A stretch of 64,000 bases of DNA, taken from Excoecaria cochinchinensis. Taxonomy: Eukaryota; Streptophyta; Magnoliopsida; Malpighiales; Euphorbiaceae. The position numbers and the translations under genes are program-made. The DNA lies in contig CANTUQ010000077.1 of the NCBI GenBank assembly GCA_947683425.1, positions 3,713,001-3,777,000 on the forward strand, written 5' to 3'. Of this stretch, positions 55,505 to 64,000 are shown one piece after another; within the stretch, counting starts at the first letter, position 1, and every line of letters begins with the position of its first letter. The notes beneath the pieces are model-generated. The model had not been told where the DNA came from and searched no databases. It saw only the letters and a list, made by a program, of their open reading frames with translations.

Positions 55505-55516
55505 GCTCTGATACCA
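55505..55516 (-). promoter_or_regulatory. CHR-D primer binding site (tRNA-iMet)
   Basis: Minus-strand TGGTATCAGAGC, five bases from the 5' LTR end: the classic complement of plant initiator tRNA-Met. Confidence 0.93.
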
Positions 55517-55521
55517 CCTAA

Positions 55522-57889
55522 TGTCACACCCCAACCTATAATATGGATACTTCTACTCGTGATTAGAGTGAGAAGAACCCAAGATAGATAGGAGTGTCAC
55601 ACCCCACTAGTACAAACATGCAAACATCACATACAGAATCACATATCCGGTATAAATAAAAACTTTAATAGAAAGAAGAGGGATACAGAACAAAATGGAT
55701 ACTTTTATTAATATACAAAATTGGGTCTTTACATCTTACATCAGATTACAAAAAGAAGAACGAATATACAAAAGCCCAAGATACACTGTCCCAAAGGGCT
55801 AACAAAACATTACATCTATTACAAAAGAAAAGAAAGCTATACTATAAAACTTCCGATCTCTAGTTGCGTTGGCCTTCCCGATGCGATACGCCCAACCCAT
55901 GGTAATCAAAAACCTTCCACACCTGCACGGATAAACACCCGTGCTAAGCGAAATCTCTTAGTGGGGAAACACACAATGCATGACCGCCACTCACAGTGAC
56001 GGTAACAGAAAACACATGATAACAATACAATATAGACATATAACCATACATAGATAATTCAAATATTTGCATCTTCACCCAAAAATCCTTGTACAAAACA
56101 CAATGACACCTGCTTAATCATAATGAGTGGATAACGAGTACACATAGATACTTGAGAGTATCATTATCATGTTATGGACACATAGATACCCGAAGGTATC
56201 GAATCATTCTTTTTATTTTGTTTCCAAATTGTTTTCACATAGAATCTCAAGAAAGATTCAAACAGAAGGATCGCGAGGATCCAGTCGGGGGACCTGATAA
56301 GGGTCCAAAGTCGTACACATAGCTGCAGCGGCACATAACTCTATTAGGCATGCCTAACTATCCACTTATCCGACATTAGCAGGTTATGCAAAATCTTATC
56401 ATGTTTACATATATATTATTCATACAAATAGATAGTCAAAGCTTAATGAAAACTGCATGCAAAAGAAATTAAGTCATTAAGCAAAAAGGAAAAGAAATCA
56501 AGTTTGGAAGCTGCATCTGTCGCGCTCGCGACAGAGACCAAAACACAACTCCCCGCCAAGTCTCGCGGTCGCGAGAGGGCAAAGGCGCCACTCTCTGTCG
56601 CGCTCGCGACAGAAGGCAACCTTTCAAATCCATCGCACTCGCGACCACCGCGTGCTCGCGACAGAGGGGAGCCCTGCATACGCTCGGAGATTGAGCGCTC
56701 TGTCGCGCTCGCGACAGAGAGTTCCCTTTCGAGCTCTCAGCGCGACACTTCTCGCGCCGGCGCGAGGGCTGAAACCTCCGCGCTCTGTCGCGCTCGCGAC
56801 AGTGTCGCGATCGCGACAGACACGGGTTTTTCAGCTCTTACGCCCAAAATCTGCAGAAAACCTATACAAATCACATCCAAACTTCCAAAATTGATTCCAA
56901 ACCTCAAAATTCAGCAATCCAAGCATTCACAATTCATAACATAAATAAAAACCCAGCTTCATCACCATTTATCTCAATTAAATCAAGTCAATTACATGTC
57001 CAATTCTAAGAATTTCCAAAACAGCAATTCTAACAACAAATTACAACTATTCACATAATTTCCCATAAATCCTTCAACAATATTCATTCTCTAGTATTTC
57101 ATAACATGCTTAATGTAATTTAAACTACAATAGCACAACTTATAACCCCAATTAAAACAAAAGCACATTTATTAAACTCAAATCACAAAGATGCACAAAA
57201 GATGAACAGTCCCAAACCTCTCACCTTAGCTCTTATTCGCGAGCTCCGCTCCCGCTAGCGATTTCTTTCCCTTTCGCCGGTCTAGGAGCCTCCTCTGAAC
57301 CACAAACCCACCATAACCAAGATCAATTCTAAAACAACCCATAAACAAATACATATAAACTAAAACCTAGAGAAGAGGAAGAAGAAGAATCTAAAACACC
57401 CATAACCCCAACTCACCTTTAAACTTCAAAAATCGCAAGCTAAGCAACTCAATCTACTCAAGGGAAAGGAGAGGGAGCTAGATCGGGCCAAGAAGAAGGA
57501 AAAACAAAGATGAAAAAAAAGAAGAAAAGAGGAAGATGGCTTGAAGAAGAGAGGGAGAACGGGAAACCACAAGGAAAGGGCTGACTTCTCTCTCACCAAA
57601 CCCATTAAATGCCCACTTATCCCCTTTGCCACATGTCACTCTCTCCTTAAGACACATGTCTCCCAACATATCCTACTCCCATACATTATCATACACATTA
57701 AGCTATCCCTTATTATACTCTACTTCCATACTTCCACTCATACCCTACACTAGCCTATTTCCTCTGCTCAACTAATACACACAATTTAAATAAATAAACC
57801 AATTTAACACACACATGCAACACAAAAAAAATACCCACATACAGATACGGATAGGCTCAAACTACTGGGGTGGTTTTTGGGGTGTTACA
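55522..57889 (-). repeat. CHR-D 5' LTR
   Basis: 2368 bases; minus-strand start TGTAACACCCC, end GGGTGTGACA. Drives the fusion frame if active. It differs from the 3' LTR by scattered substitutions, fewer palindromes (six against ten) and an extra segment near 55915 containing an acceptor-like CTGCAC word on the plus strand. Confidence 0.93.
56517..56821. repeat. TGTCGCGCTCGCGACA palindrome array, CHR-D 5' LTR
   Basis: Six palindromes; compared with the 3' LTR, single units are lost where two stood side by side. Confidence 0.9.
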
Positions 57890-58620
57890 ATATGATTGTA
57901 GTACAAGAATGGAAGTAACCCTAAAAGACCTGGAATTATTACAGTAAAAGGCAGGCGAGTCTTTCCATGAGTATCTAACCCGATGGAGAAACCGGGTTAT
58001 GGAGATGAAGTGCAAACCAGATACTCAAGATTAAATATGGCTGTTCATAAAAAATGCGAGCTCGTATCTGAGGGATGGATTGAAGATGAAGGGATTGAGA
58101 GACTGGGAGTCTTTAAAAGGCATCGCTATTGAGGCTGAGGGAGAGTACCTTTTGAGAAAGGCCAACAGTGAAGATTATGCCAAGAGGGGTTATACTAATC
58201 AGGGGGTAACTAAGCCAGCGAGCTCCAGTAGTGGAAATCGAAGTGGGAAGACAACTGAGGTATCGGCAACGGGCATGATTCATAGGTACTTCTTGAATTT
58301 GAGTCGGCCTTTATTGTGGGTATTAAAAAGATTGATGAAAGAGAGGAAGCCGCAACCCCTACCACCCAGGCTAGCTAGGAACCAAGGACAGCCGGGGCAT
58401 AAAGAGAATGAATACTATGCTTATCACCAGTATACCGGACATCTAACAGATAATTGCATAACGCTGAGGCACCAGATTCAGGATTTGATCGACAGTAAGC
58501 AGATCACTGATCTGGAATGGAGAGAGAGTAAGAAGAAGTCTAGCTATAATGCTATACTACCGCCTGTTTTCATGATTGGGTTAAGTCTACCTGAATGGTA
58601 TATATTGCAGGATTTGTATG
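57890..58620 (+). pseudogene. TAT-E gag, part 2
   Basis: Continues after CHR-D: YDCSTRMEVTLKDLELL, a stop, ESFHEYLTRWRNRVMEMK, a second stop near 58032, ASSYLRDGLKMKGLRDWESL, the linker SSSSGNRSGKT, SRPLLWVLKRLMKER, and a knuckle YAYHQYTGHLTDNC that has lost its first Cys (Tyr) against CAFHQHTGHLIDNC in TAT-B. After 58080 the frame runs on into the protease region without a break, showing that gag and pol share one frame in this lineage. Confidence 0.85.
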
Positions 58621-61600
58621 GGAATGAATACGTTGCTATTACTCGCCATGGGGTTGATGAAGAAGGGATGTCTGTGAGGGCGATAGATTGTTGGTCCACC
58701 AGTGAGAGTGGCGAAAAAGATGAAGATGAGGAGAAAGAAGAAAAGTCTGTGGACTTATGGGAATCAGATGGAGAAGGGAAAGAAGTAAGGGCTGTGACAA
58801 GGAGTGGTAGAGTGGTACCGGAGGTGGAGAAGTTGCAGGAACCAGTGCAAGCACCAGCAAAAAGGGAGTCGGAAGAGAATCAAATAGTAAAGTAGTTAAA
58901 GAAGACCATGGCTCAGATATCCATATAGGACCTTTTAAGACAGTCTCCTTCACATAGATAAAAGTTGGTTGAGACTTTGAGTGAGTCTACCGTGGCTACC
59001 ACAATTTCTCCATCCGAATTGGTAGATCTGGTCAAAGGGGGATCAGGAGAGAGATTGGTGTATTCTAATGCTGACCTACCAACTGAGGGCCGCAATCACA
59101 ACCGACCGCTGTATATCAAGGCACAAATTAATGGTAAGCACACCGCTTGTGTCATGGTTGATGATGGCTCATCCATAAATGTCTGCCCTTTGGTGGCACT
59201 TCAAGCTTTTGGGTTAGACGAAAACAAGCTTAGCAAGTCTGATTTGACCATCACAGCCTATGATAATTCTAGAAGACAAGCCTCAGGAACATTTAGAGCT
59301 CTGGTCAAGACTGGACCTATTGAGACAGAAGTAGAATTTGTGGTTTTGCCTATTCCAGCCAATTTATCAGCTCTACTTGGAAGGCCGTGGTTCCATAAGT
59401 TAGGAGGAGTGTCGTCTACCCTACACCAAATGATTAAGTTACCACATGAAGGGAAGGTGGTGACTTTTAAGGCGACGAGAGAAAACCAGGTGTCTGCTTT
59501 GGGGATTTCTAACCAACCATTAATAGCTTTCATATGTCTATGATAGGAGAAGAGCAAGGTTCAGCGGGTACCCCTCAGGTGATAAATATGATGAAAAAGA
59601 TGCATTTTCTTCCAGGAGCTGGTCTGGGTAAAAATTCACAAGGGCTGCAATCTGCTATCACTGCTCAAGGCCAGAAAGATCGAAAGGGTTTGGAATATAA
59701 AGGTGAACGTGGCGAGAAGAGGAAGTCAGAAAAGATCCCCCATATTTCAGAAACTTTTGTTCCTGCATCCTCAATATGTGCTTACATCGGAGAAGAAGAG
59801 CTTAAGTGGGTGAATGGAAAGATCGTTCCAGGGTTTGAAATCTTTAATGATGTCTTTGACTAGGATGTTGGGGTAATTAAATCTGCAGAGGATTTTTGGG
59901 ATGAGGAGATTATGACATAGTGCAGTATTTGGGATAGAGTTGAGCCCGAGGAGATTGTAACTGAGAAGCTGTTAGCCACTCGGTTGAAAGGGAAAGAGAA
60001 GATGGCAGAGCCAGATTTAAAGATTGAAGATCTGAGGATTTCACTAGAGATAGTTGAAAAGCCTTCATCAAGTTGAGAGGCTAAAGCACAGTCCACTGCA
60101 ACATCAGCATCAATAGAAGATGAAGATAATAGTCATATAGATAGTCTTTTTATGGCAGAACTATTTGATGAAAACAATGTTAATGTTTCTGATTATATTA
60201 ATAATATGAACAACTTTGCTTATTTGTGTGATTTTTCTGATGATTTCATTTCTCATGATCATAACATGATGCATTCATTTTTGATATTAATTCAACTAGC
60301 ACAATTGCATTTAATCTTAGAACTTTGAGAAACCCAAAGGAAATTTTGATAGCATCAGATATAACTCTTGGGGAGAGAATAAAATTTGAGAGAATTTTAA
60401 GAAAATATGAAAAGGTCTTTGCCTGGACTTATGAGGACATGCCGGGGATTGATCGAGAGGTCGTCGAACATGCTATTCCAACTTACCCAGAGTCTAAACC
60501 TGTCAAGCAGAAGCTCAGAAGACTTAGGCCAGAATGGGCACAAAAGGTGAAAAAAGAGATCCATAGGCAGATTGAGGCTAAGTTTCTAGTGGATGTTCAG
60601 TACCCAACCTGGTTAGCTAATGTAGTTCCTGTGGCCAAGAAGGATGGAAAAGTTCGCGTATGTGTGGATTATCGGGACTTAAATAAGGCTTGTCCAAAAG
60701 ATGACTTTCCACTTCCTCACATAGATGTACTAGTATACAGTGCAGCTGCTTGAACGATGGACAGCTTTATGGATGGTTATGTAGGTTATAATTAGATCCT
60801 TAACAAGATAATCGATCGAATTAAGACAGCCTTCATCACAGAATGGGGGACATTTGCCTACCGGGTTATGCCTTTTGGTTTAAAGAATGCGGGTGCAACT
60901 TATCAGAGAATGGCAACGAGAATCCTAGATGACTTGATTCACAAGGAAGTAGAGGTATATGTAGATGACATGATGATTAAGTCATCCACTAGAGAAGGCC
61001 ACTTTGAAGCTCTAGAAAAGTTCTTTTAAAGGATCAGTAAGTACAATTTTCGACTTAACCCTAAGAAGTGCATTTTTGAAGTTACCTTATGTAAGCTATT
61101 GGGCCATGTGGTAAGTCAAAGAGGAATAGAAGTAGATCCTGATAAGGTCAGAGCCATTAGAGAGATGCCAGTGCCCCAGAAAGAGAAAGAGGTTAGGAGT
61201 TTCCTGGGAAAACTTCTGTACATCAGTCGGTTTATTGCCAAGCTAGCCTCAGTATGTGAGCCCATCTTCAAGCTTCTCAGGAAGAACCAACCGGTGGTGT
61301 TGAATGACGATTGTCAGTTAGCCTTTGATACTATTAAGAACTATCTTCTAAATCCACCTGTCTTAAGACCACCATGTCATGCCAAGCCACTAATCCTGTA
61401 TTTGGCAATAGAAGATAGCTCAGTGGGTGCTATGATGGCCCAGGAGGATGAATTTATAGTGGAATTTGATGTTTATTACCTTAGCAAGAAATTCCTGCCA
61501 TATGAAGCCAAATATGTCGAAGTGGAAAAAATTCGCTTAGCCGTAATTTGGGCTTCTAAAAAGTTGCAACACTACTTTCACTCTTTCAGCGTGCAGGCGG

Positions 61601-62460
61601 TTGCTAAGCATAACCCACTTAGGTACCTTCAATAGGCACCCTCTCTACTGGGAAAGATGGGAAGATGGTTATTACTGTTGCAGGAGTTTGATGTTGAATT
61701 CGTTACCAAGAAAACCATTAAGGGAAGAGCTGTGGCTGAATTCTTGGCTGAACACCCTATTGAGGGAGACTAGTTCGAACACAATTTCCCAGATGAAGAT
61801 ATCGCGGCTATAACAGTACAAGGGTGGCAGATGTTTTTTGATGGGGCAGTTAACATAAAGGGGGTAGGAGTAGGGATTATTCTTATAATCCCGGATGGCG
61901 AAAAGCTACCATTAGCCAAGAAGTTGAGATATAAGGCGACCAATAATGAAGCAGAATATGAAGCTTGCATCTTCGGATTGGAAGCATTGCTTGCTCTGGG
62001 GGCAAAGATCGCAGAAGTCTTCAGAGATTTATCCTTAGTAATTCATCAGATCAGAGGGGAATGGTCAGTCAAGGAAGAGAGGTTGTCTCCTTATGTGAAG
62101 CATTTGAAAATGTTGAGTAACCAGTTTGAGACCTGCACTTTTCACTTCACCTCCAGGGATGAAAATCAGTTGGCTGATGCTCTTGCGACATTAGTGTCCA
62201 TGTGGGATAATCCAATGGGGGTTGCTATGAGACCTGTGCTAATCTCTAGTGTGAAAAAGCCTTGTTTTGAAACTAAGCAGATAATAGATGTTGAAGTCGC
62301 TGATGGAAAACCTTGGTATTATGATATTCAGAACTACTTAGAACGGTCAGTTTTCTCAGTGGAAGCCACCGAGAAAGACCAAAGAATGATTAGAAAGTTA
62401 TCCTCTCAGTTCATCAATATAGACGAAACTTTGTATAAGAGGCAAGTGGATGGTATTCAA
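58621..62460 (+). pseudogene. TAT-E pol: protease, RT, two RNase H domains
   Basis: Protease VMVDDGSSINVCPL (59155-59200), GRPWFHKLG (59381), G-patch-like GAGLGKNSQGL (59617), pre-RT FAWTYEDMPGID (60418), RT VCVDYRDLNKACPKDDF (60658) and YVDDM (60958), gypsy RNase H LYLAIEDSSVG (61397, first Asp lost), second RNase H FFDGAVNIKGVG (61833) with NNEAEYEAC and RDLSLVIHQ, where the third catalytic Asp is kept. Stops lie near 58893, 58927, 59860, 59918, 60753, 60795, 61027, 61636 and 61771, and frameshifts near 59510 and 60270. Most stops replace Gln or Trp codons. Dead, but alignable to TAT-B from end to end. Confidence 0.88.
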
Positions 62461-63545
62461 TTAAGATGTTTGGCGGAGAAAGAAGCCGAAAGGATTATAG
62501 AAGAGATTCATGCCGGTGTTTGTGGAACTCACATGAATGGTCTGGCCTTAGCAAAGAAGATCATGCGCCAGCGATTTTATTAGCTCACAATGGACACGGA
62601 TTGTTCAAAGTATGTGAAGCAATGCCAGTTATGCCAGTAGTACGCGAATTTGAGGCATGTACCAGTTTCAGAGCTACATAATCTGACATCTCCATGGCCA
62701 TTTGCAGCTTGGGGATAGAGATCATAGGTGAGATATGCCCTACAGCTTCCAATGGGCACAGATTTATTGTGGTCGCCATCGATTACTTCACTATATGGGT
62801 TGAACCTGAGTCTTTTAAAAAGGTTGATGCTAGGGACATGGCTAAGTTCATTGAGCAGAATTTGATATGCAGATATGGCCTCCCGCACCATTTGTGTCTG
62901 ATAATGGGGTACAATTTTTAGCAGAAACTAAACAGATGATCCAGAAGTATGGAATTAAGCATCACAAGTCTTCTCCCTACCAACCTCAGGCTAATGGTGT
63001 GGTTGAAGCGGCAAACAAGAATGTTAAAAGAATATTAGCCAAGATGGTTCAAAGCTATAAAGACTGGGCAGAAAAGCTACCTTTCGCACTCTGGGGTTAC
63101 AGAACCACAGTCAAAACCTCTACGGGAGCAACGCCTTTCTCTCTAGTATATGGGACTGAAGCAGTTTTGCCAGTTGAAATCGAACTGAAATCTTTAAGGG
63201 TCATCATGGAGGCTGAGAATTCGGAGACAGAATGGGCACAACAGCGATTATTGCAGTTAAATTTGTTGGATGAAGACAGGCTGCAGGCTTATTATCACAA
63301 TCAAGTCTATCAGAAAAGGCTAGCTCGGTCCTTTGGCAAGAAGGTACAGAAGCACCCATTGAAAGAAGGGAATTTGTTTTTAAGATGATGAGGCCAGGAG
63401 CACCAGACATATGTGAAAAATTCAGGCCAATCTGGGAAGGTCCATTTGTGCTGAAGAAGTTACTGACAAAAGGAGCAGCAATTTTAGCAGACAATGATGG
63501 GAATGAGTTCAAAGAACCGGTCAATGTCGACAGATTAAAAGGTTC
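62461..63545 (+). pseudogene. TAT-E integrase
   Basis: Zinc-binding part HAGVCGTHMNG and CQLCQ, with TAG for Trp at 62581 and TAG for Gln at 62638; a one-base loss near 62713 shifts the frame in the first catalytic segment; AIDYFTIWVEPESF; another loss near 62892; then VSDNGVQFLAETKQM (second Asp), PQANGVVEAANKN (Glu), LPFALWGYRTTVKTS and a last frameshift near 63385. It ends near 63545 like TAT-B. Function as for TAT-B integrase; not translatable as one protein. Confidence 0.87.
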
Positions 63546-64000
63546 CATGGCTAAAGACTAAAATAAAAATAAGAGAATAAATGCCCCGCGGGTCGAAAAC
63601 CGAAAAAAGGCGGCTTTGCTAAAATTGGGCGCCCTGTCAGGGTGAAAACCGAAAAAAGGCATCCTGGGCAAAAATTAAGGGCCGAGGGAAAATATTCAAT
63701 CGAGAAAACCTGAGAGGGCCGATTGATAACAGGAGTTTAATGCTTACAAGATCTATTCCGAGATTAGGTGTAGTCTTGTGCTTTTGAATTCTTGTTAAAA
63801 GAAGATCATGTATGATGAAATCATATAGAACTGTACACAATTTTGCAATGAATAAAAGAATTCCGTTTGTATTTTCATTGGTCTTGTCATTCTATTTTTC
63901 AAAGCAATATATCATTGATCTATCTAATAACTATTGTTCGAGAATCCTCTCTTGTAAAACAAAATAAAAAATAAAAAAAAATAAAAAAAAATGTCATTAG
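63546..64000 (+). other. TAT-E 3' untranslated region, start
   Basis: Matches TAT-B 35378-35840, including the GAAAACC...AAAAAAGGC repeats and the CCCT-GTC-AGGG hairpin (63632-63642). The hairpin array and 3' LTR expected next are beyond the window. Confidence 0.75.

Larger units (their letters stand above)
51119..57889 (-). mobile_element. CHR-D: young Gag-integrase chromovirus derivative
   Basis: Two LTRs (51119-53544 and 55522-57889) flank a 1977-base interior on the minus strand, with a perfect 5-base duplication ATATG (51114-51118 and 57890-57894) inside TAT-E gag. The tRNA-iMet primer site, polypurine tract and one open 624-codon frame are all present. The interior has lost protease, RT, RNase H and the integrase zinc finger. 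LTR pairs differ by roughly one substitution per hundred bases where I compared them, plus indels in repeats, so it is the youngest insertion here. It would need enzymes from a full-length relative. Confidence 0.95.
46004..64000 (+). mobile_element. TAT-E: Tat retrotransposon, 3' end outside window
   Basis: 5' LTR 46004-49493, primer site 49495-49512, leader, gag split by CHR-D, pol, integrase and the start of the 3' untranslated region; the 3' LTR lies to the right. Protein order and sequence follow TAT-B closely, but its LTR is a different, longer type (3490 bases). About fifteen in-frame stops, many TAG, and some frameshifts make it defective. It inserted into CHR-H pol just after the RNase H. 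The left flank is CAACC; the matching duplication cannot be seen. Confidence 0.92.

Noticed and set aside
1..64000. DNA transposons with terminal inverted repeats, Helitrons or LINEs
   Set aside because: I saw no transposase, Rep/helicase or LINE endonuclease motifs; every boundary I could define is an LTR end. Small non-autonomous elements could still have escaped reading by eye.

Overview
The window is plant nuclear DNA made, as far as I can see, entirely of LTR retrotransposons nested inside one another. I found no host protein gene, tRNA, rRNA or CRISPR array. Two lineages of Ty3/gypsy elements account for almost all of it. The first is a Tat-type lineage: single Gag-Pol frame, CX2HX4HX4C Gag knuckle, a worn gypsy RNase H plus a second RNase H, LTRs starting TGTAGACACCGGGTC and ending CGCGCGTCACA, and a primer site matching tRNA-Arg. 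The second is a Tekay/Del-like chromovirus lineage: C-terminal chromodomain, LTRs ending GTGTTACA, and an initiator-tRNA-Met primer site. This points to an angiosperm, probably a eudicot; dense nesting and many solo LTRs suggest pericentromeric heterochromatin (inference).

Layout, left to right. 1-7365: TAT-A, minus strand, cut by the window start, with its 5' LTR at 4722-7365. It sits in a chromovirus LTR (T1, 7366-8413), which sits in the integrase of an older minus-strand Tat element, TAT-C (pieces at 8414-9084, 15820-16760, 24531-26616 and 39889-41968). TAT-C is further interrupted by solo LTR S2 (9085-15819, itself carrying solo LTR S1 at 9282-11820), by a truncated plus-strand LTR F2 (16761-24530, carrying solo LTR S3 at 17100-23280, which carries solo LTR S4 at 19374-22167), and by TAT-B (26617-39883), a plus-strand element with both LTRs. 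TAT-C lies in a chromovirus pol gene, CHR-H (41969-42375 and 45700-46003), which also carries solo LTR S5 (42376-45699) and is split by TAT-E (46004 to beyond the right edge). TAT-E's gag is split by CHR-D (51119-57889), a young minus-strand element.

Five-base target duplications support S1 (ATTTA), S2 (TAATG), S3 (ATCTA), S5 (GTAAG) and CHR-D (ATATG); TAT-B and S4 have near matches.

Most notable signals. CHR-D has lost protease, RT, RNase H and the integrase zinc finger, yet keeps one uninterrupted 624-codon Gag-integrase-chromodomain frame with LTRs, primer site and polypurine tract. TAT-B's 3' untranslated region holds about 14 tandem two-stem hairpins whose stems change in a compensating way. 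The LTRs of S1, S2 and CHR-D carry an ordered series of short hairpins, again with compensating changes. Several LTRs carry GC-rich palindromic islands that differ much more between copies than their flanks do.
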